Assembly (NCBI GenBank): GCA_030252795.1
Contig: CP127080.1
Coordinates: 1,686,501-1,750,500 of the forward strand
Origin: Porticoccaceae bacterium LTM1
GTDB lineage: Bacteria; Pseudomonadota; Gammaproteobacteria; Pseudomonadales; Porticoccaceae
DNA: 64,000 nt
Reading direction: 5' to 3'
Shown here: in pieces, positions 8,392-17,577 of the stretch
Position numbering within the stretch: position 1 is the stretch's first letter
Layout of the letters: every line of letters starts with the position of its first letter
Translations under genes and position numbers: made by a program
Notes under the pieces: generated by a model
The model's input: the letters and a program-made list of their open reading frames with translations, nothing else
The model's database searches: none
What the model was told of the DNA's origin: nothing

Positions 8392-9873
8392 ATGGGGCAG
8401 GAGATCCAGCAACAACAATTTACCGAGCACGATTTCCAACGCTTTGACGACAAATTGAAGCAGAATATTCAGCAATTGAAAACACTGCTGGATACTCCAG
8501 GATTTGGCCTTGGTAAAACCAGCATTGGTGCCGAGTTAGAGATTTACCTGGTCGATCGCGATGGCTCGCCACTTTACCTCAATGAGCAACTGCTCAGAGA
8601 CCTGAATGACCCTCAGCTCACCATGGAGCTAAATCGTTATAACCTTGAGTTCAATTTAACCCCGTACCCACTCGACAGGCAGGCACTGTTTGCTACCGAG
8701 CATGAGATTCTCGAAAAGCTGGCCAATTTGCAGCACTGTGCCGACAAATACAGTGGACGAATTGTCCCCATTGGCATTTTACCAACCCTGCGAGAAGCTG
8801 ACTTCGGCCCCCAATCCATCAGTAATCGCCAGCGCTATCACCTGCTTCTGGATGAACTTAAGAAACGCCGCGACGGCCAATTCGACACCTGCATAGAGGG
8901 GCCCGGCGGTCGAAAACTGCGGGTTTCAATGGCCGATATTGCCCTGGAGGGAGCCAATACCTCATTTCAGTTGCACTACCGGGTGAATCCCGATGACTTC
9001 TCCGATACCTATAACGCTTTCCAGCTGATTATGCCGCTGGTACTCGCTATCAGCACCAATTCACCGCTATTGTTTGGCCGTGAGCTATGGCACGAAACCC
9101 GTATCCCACTTTTTAAACAATCCATCGATACAAGGCGGCATGCCGATCGTAAATGGCAGGAGCCTGCTAGAGTCAACTTTGGCCACGGTTGGCTATGGGA
9201 TGGCGCCCTTCAGCTTTTCAGGGAAGCTGTGAGTCTTTATGAACCGCTCCTCCCCGAATGCACGGATACTGACGAAACCATCAATCCACCGAAGCTTGCC
9301 GAGCTAAGACTCCATATGAGCACCATCTGGCTGTGGAACCGCCCGGTCTACGACGACGCCGATGGTGGCCATTTAAGAATTGAGCTACGCGCCCTGCCCG
9401 CCGGCCCTACTCCGGTAGATATGATGGCAAATGCCGCTTTCGCCATTGGTTTGGCCGAAGGGCTTAAACCTCAACTGGCCGAACTGATGGCCGGGCTGCC
9501 ATTTAAAATGGCGGATCACAACTTTCACAGAGCCGCACAATTCGGACCACACGCAAAACTGATCTGGCCAAGGCTACATCCAGATCAGCCCAGAGAAAGG
9601 CAGGTGCTGAAATTAGCCGAGGAGCTACTACCCATTGCTCGCCAGGGGCTACTGTCAGCCCATGTATCGGCCAATGAAATTGACCACTACCTGGGTGTGA
9701 TTGAACGTCGAATCCAAACTGGCCAAACAGGATCCGTATGGCAGAAGGAAATGCTGACCCGATTAGGTAATTTTCACAGCCGCAAAACTGCCCTGCATAA
9801 AATGCTGGAGCAATACATACATTTGAGTCGCAGCAATACACCTGTTGCCGATTGGGCTCAGGATATCATCTAA
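8392..9873 (+). CDS. GCS2-type glutamate-cysteine ligase family protein
   Basis: A 493-residue protein of the carboxylate-amine ligase / GCS2 superfamily. The ATP- and glutamate-binding pattern IGAELEIYLVD near residue 43 and ELNRYNLEFNLTP follow the family. The mid-region motifs HYRVNPDD, FGRELWHETRIPLFKQS and LRIELRALPAGPT are typical of the large GCS2 paralogues whose substrate is unknown. It is probably not the housekeeping GshA, since the following gene encodes an aspartoacylase-like hydrolase whose ATG begins at the next base after this stop. The tight pair suggests synthesis and cleavage of a gamma-glutamyl or N-acyl amino acid conjugate; that is inference. Confidence 0.82.
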   Translation: MGQEIQQQQFTEHDFQRFDDKLKQNIQQLKTLLDTPGFGLGKTSIGAELEIYLVDRDGSPLYLNEQLLRDLNDPQLTMELNRYNLEFNLTPYPLDRQALFATEHEILEKLANLQHCADKYSGRIVPIGILPTLREADFGPQSISNRQRYHLLLDELKKRRDGQFDTCIEGPGGRKLRVSMADIALEGANTSFQLHYRVNPDDFSDTYNAFQLIMPLVLAISTNSPLLFGRELWHETRIPLFKQSIDTRRHADRKWQEPARVNFGHGWLWDGALQLFREAVSLYEPLLPECTDTDETINPPKLAELRLHMSTIWLWNRPVYDDADGGHLRIELRALPAGPTPVDMMANAAFAIGLAEGLKPQLAELMAGLPFKMADHNFHRAAQFGPHAKLIWPRLHPDQPRERQVLKLAEELLPIARQGLLSAHVSANEIDHYLGVIERRIQTGQTGSVWQKEMLTRLGNFHSRKTALHKMLEQYIHLSRSNTPVADWAQDII

Positions 9874-10878
9874 ATGAGCTTATTTATTGAACTGATAAAT
9901 CCGACATCTGAGCAACTGGGCAGCAGCCCGGAGGAATTTCTCCGTACCCATGACGCCCCCCTTTCCATTCAAATTACAGGCAAAGACCCCTACCGAAACC
10001 GCACCTTGATCACTTTGCTGCACGGGAATGAGCCGTCGGGACTTAGAGCGGTGCATCGCTGGCTCAAGATGGGGCGAACTCCGGCGGTATCACTAACGAT
10101 TCTTGTTCCATCGGTAAAGGCCGCATTACAGGCACCAGTGTTCTCACATCGAATGCTGCCAGGCTTTCGGGACCTCAATCGATGCTTCAAGCCACCATAT
10201 CGCGACAGCCAGGGGGCCCTAGCCAAAGAGATTCTTCGTAAGTTGGTCCAGTCCATGCCGGAAGCCATCGTCGACATGCACAACACCACCGGCTCGGGAC
10301 CGGGATTTGCGGTCTGTTTACACACCTCGAATGAACATCTTTCACTGGTTGAACGATTCTGCCAACGACTGGTAATTACCGAGCTGAGGCTCGGAGCCTT
10401 GATGGAGACTGAATATTCCGCCGCTCCCGTTGTCACCATTGAATGTGGCGGTCGATTGGACACTGAAGCAGATGAATTTGCCTGGGATGGGCTCTGTCGA
10501 TATTTTGAAGAACCGGATGTACTGACACCCATGAAGTCTGACTGGCAACTGGAATTGCTTCGCCATCCGGCTCGACTTAGACTTCGTCCACCTTGTCACT
10601 TGGCTTATGCCAACCATCCACAAACTGATGCTGACCTGACTTTAAGGCAGGATATAGAGCATTTTAATTTTGGTATCGTCACTCCTGACACACACCTTGG
10701 TTGGGTGGGTAAAAATGGCCTTTCGGTATTCACACTTAGTGGTAATCAACGGGTTGAAGATGTACTGGTAGTGAGGGAGGGAGCTATCTACCCATCGCGC
10801 CCATTCAAACTGTTCATGATCACCACAAACCCCGAGATTGCTCTAAACGACTGCCTCTGCTATCTGGTTATTGATTGA
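9874..10878 (+). CDS. Succinylglutamate desuccinylase/aspartoacylase-like hydrolase
   Basis: A 334-residue M14-like zinc hydrolase of the AstE/AspA group. LLHGNEPSGLRA gives the H-x-x-E zinc motif near residue 49, DMHNTTGSGPGFA supplies the third histidine region, and VTIECGG holds the likely catalytic glutamate. Family members remove N-acyl groups from amino acids. It begins immediately after the GCS2-like stop codon, so the two genes are translationally linked. The C-terminal domain (from about residue 250) is of the small beta type seen in AstE. The substrate is unknown. Confidence 0.83.
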   Translation: MSLFIELINPTSEQLGSSPEEFLRTHDAPLSIQITGKDPYRNRTLITLLHGNEPSGLRAVHRWLKMGRTPAVSLTILVPSVKAALQAPVFSHRMLPGFRDLNRCFKPPYRDSQGALAKEILRKLVQSMPEAIVDMHNTTGSGPGFAVCLHTSNEHLSLVERFCQRLVITELRLGALMETEYSAAPVVTIECGGRLDTEADEFAWDGLCRYFEEPDVLTPMKSDWQLELLRHPARLRLRPPCHLAYANHPQTDADLTLRQDIEHFNFGIVTPDTHLGWVGKNGLSVFTLSGNQRVEDVLVVREGAIYPSRPFKLFMITTNPEIALNDCLCYLVID

Positions 10879-10986
10879 ATAGGGCCTCTCCTCCATTTTT
10901 TTCCACCATCTCCCTCTACCGTTTCGACGTCAAACAGGTACACTAACACCCTTTGCAATCACAACAATAAGGCCGCAGTCGCTGTA

Positions 10987-11733
10987 ATGAGCCGTACCCA
11001 ATCCGATGCCTGCTTCCAGATTAAAGGCAGTAACGTTACTTCTATCGTCCTCGAACTGACAGAATACCCGTCTCCACAGTTCGCTACCCAACTGACTGAG
11101 AAGGTCACCCAGGCTCCGGCGCTGTTCCAGCAGTCAGCAATCGTAATCAGTCTTGAGAAGCTGGCGTCCACTGCTCTTTTTGTGAATCTCAACGCGTTAA
11201 TCGCCGAGTGCCAACAAGCCGGCTTACAACCCATGGCCTTCAAAGGTGGCGACGACAGTTTTGCCGATGCGGTTAAAGAGACTGGCCTGCCCTGGCTGCC
11301 CGCAGGCAGCGGTCGCAACCAGCCACTGACCGTGCGATCAGAGCCGGAAAAGGTGGTTGAGACAGTTGTAGAGACGGTAATTGAAGAGCGTCTGGTGCAT
11401 CGCCCCAGCAAAGTGATTGATCGCCCGGTACGCGGCGGACAGCAAATTTATGCCGAAGGCGCAGACCTGATTGTGCTGGCGCAGGTCAGTGAAGGCGCGG
11501 AAGTACTCGCCGATGGCCATATCCATATCTACGCTCCGCTTCGTGGACGAGCACTGGCCGGCGTTAAAGGTGACCAGAGCGCGAGAATCTTCTGCCAGCA
11601 GCTTGAAGCGGAGCTGGTATCAGTAGCAGGCACTTTCAAACTCAGCGACGACCTGCGCGATACCAACTGGAAACAACCGGCACAAATTTATATCGAGAAC
11701 GACACGCTGAAAGTCGTCCCACTCACAAAATAA
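10987..11733 (+). CDS. minC: Septum site-determining protein MinC
   Basis: FtsZ-assembly inhibitor of 248 residues. The N-terminal domain (1-110) interacts with FtsZ. The C-terminal beta-helix domain carries RGGQQIYAEGADLIV, LADGHIHIYAPLRGRALAG and FCQQLEAELVSVAG, all diagnostic. Between them is a charged Glu-rich linker (residues 118-140). It is the first gene of minCDE, with 76 bases to minD. In the cell MinC is carried by membrane-bound MinD and oscillates with MinE to block polar division. Confidence 0.96.
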   Translation: MSRTQSDACFQIKGSNVTSIVLELTEYPSPQFATQLTEKVTQAPALFQQSAIVISLEKLASTALFVNLNALIAECQQAGLQPMAFKGGDDSFADAVKETGLPWLPAGSGRNQPLTVRSEPEKVVETVVETVIEERLVHRPSKVIDRPVRGGQQIYAEGADLIVLAQVSEGAEVLADGHIHIYAPLRGRALAGVKGDQSARIFCQQLEAELVSVAGTFKLSDDLRDTNWKQPAQIYIENDTLKVVPLTK

Positions 11734-11809
11734 CCATAGCGGGCTAACAACAGTAATCGAAAGCCTGCTCAATAACTGAACATTGGAAAAACTGACAAGG
11801 GTGAACAAA

Positions 11810-12622
11810 GTGGCAAAGATCATCGTAGTAACCTCAGGCAAAGGTGGCGTGGGTAAAACCACTACCAGTGCCTCTATTGGCACCGGACTGGCCAAGCGCG
11901 GCTTTAAAACCGTCATCATCGATTTTGATGTGGGCCTGCGTAACCTCGACCTGATCATGGGTTGTGAACGCCGTGTGGTGTACGACTTCGTTAACGTTAT
12001 CAATGGCGAGTCCACCCTGAACCAGGCATTGATCAAAGACAAGCGCATTCCTGAGCTGTTTATCCTGCCTGCCTCGCAAACACGCGACAAAGACGCACTG
12101 ACCGAAGAAGGTGTTGAAAAGGTTCTGCAAGAGCTGAGCAAAACCTTCGACTACATTGTCTGCGACTCCCCTGCCGGTATCGAGCGCGGCGCACAAATGG
12201 CGCTGTACTACGCCGATATGGCCATTGTTGTTACCAACCCGGAAGTCTCATCCGTGCGCGACTCCGACCGAATCCTGGGCATTCTGCAGAGCAAATCCCG
12301 CCGTGCCGAGCGTGGTGAAGAGCCTGTTGAAGAAGCATTGCTGCTGACCCGTTACAATCCGGATCGCGTTGTTGAAGGAGAGATGCTGAGCGTTGAAGAC
12401 GTCACTGAGATTCTCGCAATTCCACTGCTGGGCGTCATTCCGGAATCAGAAGCCGTATTGAAAGCGTCCAACCAGGGCACTCCGGTAATTCTGGATGAGG
12501 AAGCTAAATCTGGCCAAGCCTATGCAGATGCGGTTTCACGCCTGCTGGGTGAAGAAATTGAACATCGATTCCTAAACGTGGAGAAGCGTGGGTTCTTTAA
12601 ACGACTGATTGGAGCAGCTTGA
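11810..12622 (+). CDS. minD: Septum site-determining ATPase MinD
   Basis: Membrane-associated ATPase of 270 residues, the length of E. coli MinD. The deviant Walker A motif KGGVGKTT occupies residues 11-18. The C-terminus [12 protein letters not shown] is the amphipathic membrane-targeting helix. The frame is open to a TTG at 11783, but GTG 11810 gives the family start (M)[12 protein letters not shown] and has AAGG at suitable spacing. The stop overlaps the minE start (TGATG). Confidence 0.96.
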   Translation: MAKIIVVTSGKGGVGKTTTSASIGTGLAKRGFKTVIIDFDVGLRNLDLIMGCERRVVYDFVNVINGESTLNQALIKDKRIPELFILPASQTRDKDALTEEGVEKVLQELSKTFDYIVCDSPAGIERGAQMALYYADMAIVVTNPEVSSVRDSDRILGILQSKSRRAERGEEPVEEALLLTRYNPDRVVEGEMLSVEDVTEILAIPLLGVIPESEAVLKASNQGTPVILDEEAKSGQAYADAVSRLLGEEIEHRFLNVEKRGFFKRLIGAA

Positions 12623-12873
12623 TGAGTATTTTTAGTTATTTTCGAACCCAGAAAAAAACCAGCTCCGCTTCCGTCGCTAAAGAACGCTTGCAGATCATTG
12701 TTGCCCATGAACGCAACAAACGGACTCAGCCCGACTATATCGAGGCGATGCAGCGGGAAATCGTTGAAGTGATTCGCAAGTACGTTGCCATCAATAACGA
12801 TCAGGTAAACGTAAATGTGGACAACAATGATGAGTGCTCGATTCTGGAATTGAATGTCACTCTTCCGGAATAA
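12622..12873 (+). CDS. minE: Cell division topological specificity factor MinE
   Basis: An 83-residue protein beginning [24 protein letters not shown]. It has the N-terminal membrane-targeting and MinD-interacting region ([12 protein letters not shown]) and the C-terminal dimerisation domain ending [10 protein letters not shown]. It stimulates MinD ATPase and drives pole-to-pole oscillation. Its ATG overlaps the minD stop by one base, so translation is coupled. A strong terminator follows and closes the min operon. Confidence 0.96.
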   Translation: MSIFSYFRTQKKTSSASVAKERLQIIVAHERNKRTQPDYIEAMQREIVEVIRKYVAINNDQVNVNVDNNDECSILELNVTLPE

Positions 12874-12885
12874 TTAATTTCCGAT

Positions 12886-12917
12886 AAAAAAGCCCGGTAT
12901 TTACCGGGCTTTTTTTG
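12886..12917. terminator. Terminator after minE
   Basis: AAAAAAGCCCGGTA pairs with TACCGGGCTTTTTTT around a short loop. The U-tract follows on the + strand and an A-run precedes it, so it can also serve the convergent lipoprotein gene, whose stop begins at 12920. Confidence 0.92.
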
Positions 12918-12919
12918 TA

Positions 12920-13480
12920 TTAATTGAGGTCTTTATCCTTCCAGAATTTCAACCCGTCTACGGTTGCTTCAAGAGCGACACCCGCTTTGGTCAATTCATA
13001 GGTAACAATGTCGAAATCAACAGACTTGGCAACATTTACAGAAGCGCCCTGATCATCTGATTTTGCAGTGGCTCCTGCCTGGCCGGAAACATCCCACCCA
13101 TTATCCACAAAGCTGTCAAAATCGTGCTTTTTGCGGAAGATCATAATTAAACGCATATCACGCAATCCAGCCCCAAGGCCCAAACCGCCGCCAGCCATAC
13201 GCATGTAGGTTTTACTTCCACCGCTCGTTGCCACTCCGTATCCACCACTTGTGGTCACAAAGATCAGGTTGGTGTTGATATTGCTGAAAACTGCATAACC
13301 TGCGGAACTGGCAATTTGCTGCCTTGCCTGCGGGTGCTCTTTGTAAAGTTCCTGCAATGCATCGCGACGCATATCGTCAACATAGGCACGCTGCTCTGCA
13401 ACGGTACCGCCCTTGATGGTGGAACACCCACTGACCACCATCACAGTCACTATTGATAACAAAAGACCCAGCTTTTTCAT
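12920..13480 (-). CDS. SYLF (YSC84-like) domain lipoprotein
   Basis: A 186-residue protein with a lipoprotein signal peptide: MKKLGLLLSIVTVMVVSGCS, lipobox VSGC, predicted lipidated Cys19. The mature part contains a SYLF/YSC84-type fold: AGYAVFSNINTNLIFVT, then Gly-rich GGYGVATSGG and GGGLGLGAGLRDMRLI. SYLF domains bind lipids in eukaryotes; the bacterial periplasmic members are uncharacterised. It starts at ATG 13480 with a strong GGAGGT site. Monocistronic. Confidence 0.88.
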   Translation of the reverse strand: MKKLGLLLSIVTVMVVSGCSTIKGGTVAEQRAYVDDMRRDALQELYKEHPQARQQIASSAGYAVFSNINTNLIFVTTSGGYGVATSGGSKTYMRMAGGGLGLGAGLRDMRLIMIFRKKHDFDSFVDNGWDVSGQAGATAKSDDQGASVNVAKSVDFDIVTYELTKAGVALEATVDGLKFWKDKDLN

Positions 13481-13543
13481 ATTACACCTCCCTTTACATC
13501 CAAAGTAATGAGTATATCTATAGCAAATTACAAAAACGATTAA

Positions 13544-13840
13544 CTACAACACAGCTTTGATTGATTCCAGGTGATTCTTGACCCACTTCTTGTGAATTGG
13601 CCCCCAACTGGACACCTGATAGCTGCCCTCATTGTGGCGAGCCCCTGGTTTGGGAGTAAAAACCACTTCAATACCAATGTCAGACAGGGTTTTCAACGTA
13701 TCCTGGATCGTTCGCCGAGGCATGCCCGTCACCTCCTCCAGAGAAGGGACACTGTATTGGCCGCTATCAATCAGGTGGGCGAGATAGAGCTTTCTATTGA
13801 ATGCGATAGCTTGCTTGCTGGGTCTTGAATCCGTATCCAT
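13544..13840 (-). CDS. Winged-helix DNA-binding protein
   Basis: A 98-residue protein. Residues 13-65 form a winged helix-turn-helix (AFNRKLYLAHLIDSGQYSVPSLEEVTGMPRRTIQDTLKTL), with the wing in the following IEVVFTPKPGARHNEGSY. The C-terminal WGPIHKKWVKNHLESIKAVL is conserved in related YfeC-like small regulators. The frame extends upstream, but the ATG at 13840, two bases after the preceding gene's stop, gives a natural start (MDTDSRPSKQ). It is co-transcribed with the small zinc-ribbon-like gene at 13843. The target is unknown. Confidence 0.8.
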   Translation of the reverse strand: MDTDSRPSKQAIAFNRKLYLAHLIDSGQYSVPSLEEVTGMPRRTIQDTLKTLSDIGIEVVFTPKPGARHNEGSYQVSSWGPIHKKWVKNHLESIKAVL

Positions 13841-13842
13841 AG

Positions 13843-14037
13843 TCAATGCGCCATTACCTTTTGCTTTCCGCAGCGCTCGCAACGATAAACCGTTACCAAC
13901 TTGCCCTCTTGAGAGTCGAACTGCTTGTCCTTGCATATTTTCCAACGATGGAAACCGTGCTCACACATACCCAGCACCTTGCCTTTCTTGTTTTTTGCCT
14001 TGCCCGCTGGCTTTTTGAACGGCACTACTTCACCCAT
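13843..14037 (-). CDS. Small zinc-ribbon-like protein
   Basis: A 64-residue basic protein starting MGEVVPFKKPAGKAKNKKGK, with a CEHGFHRWKIC element followed by YRCERCGKQK, i.e. two Cys pairs and a His able to bind zinc. A start five codons upstream (14052) is possible; GGAGAG favours 14037. It overlaps functionally with the following winged-helix gene, since the spacing is only 2 bases. I do not know a named family. The Cys spacing and basic N-terminus suggest nucleic-acid binding, which is inference. Confidence 0.72.
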   Translation of the reverse strand: MGEVVPFKKPAGKAKNKKGKVLGMCEHGFHRWKICKDKQFDSQEGKLVTVYRCERCGKQKVMAH

Positions 14038-14222
14038 CGACTTACTCTCCATCTATGCTTCGACTCAATGTAGCCAGTGCCAGAAGAAATAACAATGATG
14101 AAAATCGCCCAAAATTAACACTATAGTATGAGAGTTTGGCAATTTTGGCGATGATCTGCTGTTTACGGGCCTCAATTGAGCCAATAAAATTCAGGGAGAT
14201 AATAAAAGTAAAATGACCCCGA

Positions 14223-15449
14223 ATGATGGTTCCAGCTTTAAAAAAAATGCTTGCTCCGTCACTGTGCCTTCTGGTGTCAGTTGCTCTTCTATGGCAACAA
14301 ACCCTACTCAACGATAGGCATTTGGCAATTCTGGAGAGCCTTCCCTACCTGCTGGGAGGTTTATCGTTGCTAATGGCCTTATTGGCCAATCATATTCGAG
14401 AGCTCTCCACTACAGTGATAACCTTGATGAGTTTCTGGCTGATCAAGACTTTCCTGCAAGCCCCACTTTCTACTGAACCTGCCGGCCAGATTTTTCAATT
14501 GATATCCCTGGTCCACCCTCTATTGCTGGGGTTTTTGCTGTGGCTGCCAGAGACCGGCTGGAGACACAGAACAGGATTGATTGGATTGCTTATCGCCCCA
14601 ACTCTTGTGCTGTTCTCTGCCCTGTTATTCAAATTGAGTCCCACATGGTTCAGTGCCATTTCCATTGAGCTTTTTGCGAATTCACTCTACGGCCTGACAA
14701 TCTCAGCCATTGCCGGATGGCTCTATATTGCTGTCGCGGCTGCCGGGTTGGCTCTGCTACTGGGTAAAGGCAGCAATATGGAAAGCAGCCTGGTTGGTTG
14801 CAGCCTTTTTGGCATGATCACTTTCGGCTGGTTTGGCGTGCAGAATATTTCGATGATCATGTTTAGCGGAGTCACCTTACTGCTGGTTTTAAACCAGCTC
14901 GGAAATCTTCTGCTATTAAGCTATCGAGACGAATTAACCCAGATACCTAATCGCCGTGCTTTGCATAAAGCAGCAAAAGCACTAGGCAGCAATTACAGTC
15001 TGGTCATGGTTGATATCGACCACTTCAAAAAGATTAACGACACTCATGGCCATGATCTGGGCGACCAGGTACTCAAGCTGGTTGCCTCTCACCTTCGCAG
15101 AGTTCGCAGCGGCGGCAAGGTATTCCGGTATGGGGGCGAAGAGTTTTGCATCCTGTTTCGCGGCAGGAGCGCAGACGAAATTACCGAAGACCTGGAACAA
15201 CTTCGAAAAAGCATAGCCGAATACGACATGGTATTGCGCGACAGCCACAGTCGCCCCAAGCGAAGCCAGCAAGGTGTCAGAAAACGCGGAGCCACTCGTC
15301 GCAAAGGCAACATTCGCGTCACAGTAAGTATGGGTCTTGCAGACAGCAGACAGACTCCCAGCGGAGTTTTTGAATCTGTTATGAAGGCTGCTGATAACGC
15401 TCTTTACGGCGCCAAGCGCAACGGTCGCAACAGGTTGATCGTTGCCTGA
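14223..15449 (+). CDS. Membrane diguanylate cyclase (GGDEF)
   Basis: A 408-residue protein. Residues 1-230 contain about seven hydrophobic segments (for example LLVSVALLW, FLLWLPETG, LIAPTLVLFSALLF), and residues 240-408 form a GGDEF domain. The substrate and metal region VDIDHFKKINDTHGHDLGD and the active-site RYGGEEF (about residue 304) are intact, so c-di-GMP synthesis is expected. The inhibitory RxxD site that usually precedes the signature is absent (RSGG at that position). A basic insertion with SRPKRSQQGVRKRGATRRK lies before VTVSMGLAD. The start is uncertain: two adjacent ATGs at 14223/14226 have a poor ribosome-binding site. It is a possible source of ligand for the riboswitches at the right end. 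Confidence 0.9.
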   Translation: MMVPALKKMLAPSLCLLVSVALLWQQTLLNDRHLAILESLPYLLGGLSLLMALLANHIRELSTTVITLMSFWLIKTFLQAPLSTEPAGQIFQLISLVHPLLLGFLLWLPETGWRHRTGLIGLLIAPTLVLFSALLFKLSPTWFSAISIELFANSLYGLTISAIAGWLYIAVAAAGLALLLGKGSNMESSLVGCSLFGMITFGWFGVQNISMIMFSGVTLLLVLNQLGNLLLLSYRDELTQIPNRRALHKAAKALGSNYSLVMVDIDHFKKINDTHGHDLGDQVLKLVASHLRRVRSGGKVFRYGGEEFCILFRGRSADEITEDLEQLRKSIAEYDMVLRDSHSRPKRSQQGVRKRGATRRKGNIRVTVSMGLADSRQTPSGVFESVMKAADNALYGAKRNGRNRLIVA

Positions 15450-15452
15450 TCG

Positions 15453-16055
15453 TCAGCCCTGATTAACAGCACTTTCCTCTTCTTCGTCCGTATCATCAAC
15501 TTGAGGCTCCTGCTCCACTTCAGCAGGGGGAACGGGCTTGGATTCAATCACCTGTTTAAGATGGCTCAGCCCTTCTTCGTAATCCTTGCCAATAAAGCCA
15601 TCGAGCATCAGACCGAAATAACGCTCTACAATGTTCCATCCATGATCAGCATCAAAAGACCACACGACTTCCGTCATATTATCTTTGTCGCTAAGGAAGA
15701 AGCTGGAACTACCACTGCCCTGCCCGTCAAAGTTTAAAGCTAGCTCTATATGGCTAAAGGCTTCAGAAGAAACGATGCGCATAATTCCGCTACCGACATC
15801 GTCCTTCTCACTACTCCAGCGCATAGTGCTACCAACCCCCTGCTCCGGGCCACTAAACTCGTAGTTCGCGAATAAATCTCTCTGCACCCAGGGAGACCAT
15901 TCATTAAAGTTTTTTAAGCGATTGAGATAATTGAAAATCGTTACCTTATCGGCATTGATTTCTACAGATCGCTCAACATGGCTGGACGACGGTAAGAAAA
16001 TACCCGCCACCAGCAATGCCGCTACGATCAGTAGCAGTTTTTTGAAAAACATCAT
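15453..16055 (-). CDS. SRPBCC (polyketide cyclase-like) family protein
   Basis: A 200-residue protein with one N-terminal hydrophobic segment (KKLLLIVAALLVAGIFLP), then a START/SRPBCC-type domain: VERSVEINADKVTIFNYLNRLKNFNEWSPW, GSTMRWSSEKDDVGSG and FDGQGSG. The C-terminus is strongly acidic (about the last 35 residues). SRPBCC domains bind hydrophobic ligands; none can be assigned here. Convergent with the diguanylate cyclase, with 3 bases between stops. Confidence 0.82.
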   Translation of the reverse strand: MMFFKKLLLIVAALLVAGIFLPSSSHVERSVEINADKVTIFNYLNRLKNFNEWSPWVQRDLFANYEFSGPEQGVGSTMRWSSEKDDVGSGIMRIVSSEAFSHIELALNFDGQGSGSSSFFLSDKDNMTEVVWSFDADHGWNIVERYFGLMLDGFIGKDYEEGLSHLKQVIESKPVPPAEVEQEPQVDDTDEEEESAVNQG

Positions 16056-16149
16056 CCTGCTGCCCCCAAAAAATGCGCCCCTGAATTCTTCACACCCTCA
16101 AACAAGTTAAGCACCGGATAGCCCAAGTGCCAAATCAGAGGTTAAATCC

Positions 16150-17352
16150 TTACCATTTGAGGCTGCTTTCATCTTCTTCCTCCTCCTCAACTACTGACTC
16201 CAGTTCCAGTGTCAGTCCCGAGCTGGTCTTCATCTTGACCGAAGACTTTTCATCCCCACTTTCCTCTTCAGCTTTTTCTTCAGCGATAGCTTCACCAGCT
16301 GCCAATTTGATTCGAAGCCGCAAATTGTTGGCAGAATCGGCATTGCGAATAGCCTCTTCAAGAGAAATTCGCCCAGCCTGATACAGCTCAAACAGCGCCG
16401 CATCAAAAGTACGCATACCAAGACGCTCCGACTTCTCCATGATCTCCTTGATCTGGTGGAAGTCGCCTTTGAGGATCTGCTCCTGGATGGTTTTGGTACC
16501 TAACAGAATTTCGATTGCCGCACACCGTTTGCCGTCTACAGTAGGAACCAATCGCTGGGAAACAATGGCGCGCATATTGGCAGACAACGCCATCAACAGC
16601 TGCGGTCTTCTTTCCTCAGGGAACAGGTTAACGATGCGTTCAAGCGCTTGGTTCGCGTTGTTGGCGTGCAGAGTCGAGATAGCCAGGTGACCTGTCTCGG
16701 CAAATTCGAGAGCGTGTTCCATGGTTTCGCGATCGCGAATCTCACCTATCAGAATCACATCGGGCGCCTGGCGAAGGGTGTTCTTCAGGGCATTTTTAAA
16801 GCTGCGGGTATCGGTACCAACTTCCCGTTGATTCACTACGCTCTTTTTGTGGCTATGAACAAACTCCACCGGATCTTCAATAGTGATGATATGCCCACCG
16901 GCATTACTATTGCGATGATCTATCAAAGCCGCTAAGGAAGTGGATTTACCCGAGCCTGTCGCGCCGACGAACAGAACCAGGCCGCGCTTGTTCATGACTA
17001 CTTCTTTGAGGGTTTCAGGCAATCCCAGGTCTTCCGCTTTTGGGATTTCGGTATGAATATTCCTCGCCACCAAGGCAACTTCATTGCGCTGCTGAAAAAT
17101 ATTGATTCGAAAGCGACCCACACCGGGTAGCGAGTACGCCAAATTCATTTCCAGCTCTTCGGCAAACTCTCGCTGTTGGGCTGGATCCATCAGCTCCTGG
17201 GCAATTGCAGCAATCTCCCCGGGCTTCATAGACTCTTTGGACAAGGGTTTTAATACACCGTGGAATTTCGCACACGGAGGTGCACCGGTACTCAGGTACA
17301 GGTCAGAGCCATCATGTTTAACCAAAACCTGCAAAAAATTATTCAGGGTCAT
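16150..17352 (-). CDS. pilU: Type IV pilus retraction ATPase PilU
   Basis: A PilT/PilU-family hexameric ATPase of 400 residues. The Walker A GATGSGKST occupies about residues 130-138, followed by the Asp box ITIEDPVEFVH, Walker B VILIGEIRDRETM and the His box LAISTLHANNANQALERI. The acidic, Ser-rich C-terminal extension (EEEEEDESSLKW) and overall length fit PilU better than PilT (about 345 residues). The start was set at 17352 (MTLNNFLQVLVKHDGSDLYL) with GAGG upstream, not the longer frame from 17397. In most relatives pilT lies next to pilU; here no pilT is adjacent. PilU assists PilT in pilus retraction. Confidence 0.9.
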   Translation of the reverse strand: MTLNNFLQVLVKHDGSDLYLSTGAPPCAKFHGVLKPLSKESMKPGEIAAIAQELMDPAQQREFAEELEMNLAYSLPGVGRFRINIFQQRNEVALVARNIHTEIPKAEDLGLPETLKEVVMNKRGLVLFVGATGSGKSTSLAALIDHRNSNAGGHIITIEDPVEFVHSHKKSVVNQREVGTDTRSFKNALKNTLRQAPDVILIGEIRDRETMEHALEFAETGHLAISTLHANNANQALERIVNLFPEERRPQLLMALSANMRAIVSQRLVPTVDGKRCAAIEILLGTKTIQEQILKGDFHQIKEIMEKSERLGMRTFDAALFELYQAGRISLEEAIRNADSANNLRLRIKLAAGEAIAEEKAEEESGDEKSSVKMKTSSGLTLELESVVEEEEEDESSLKW

Positions 17353-17577
17353 TCGGGGATTTCCTCTTCTTGTTGTTCCCGATAGTAAGCGGCACATTTT
17401 ACCGACGACCTCTCACCGACCTTGATAACTGGATCACAAAATCAACCAGTACAGTTGGCATAACTCCTGCTTATATCAATCAGCTATTACCGATAGTGCT
17501 TTGCAAACCACTAAAGCGGCAAATATCAGCCGTAATGGCGGCAATAACTGTCATAACAAATGGAAAAAGGATAGACG

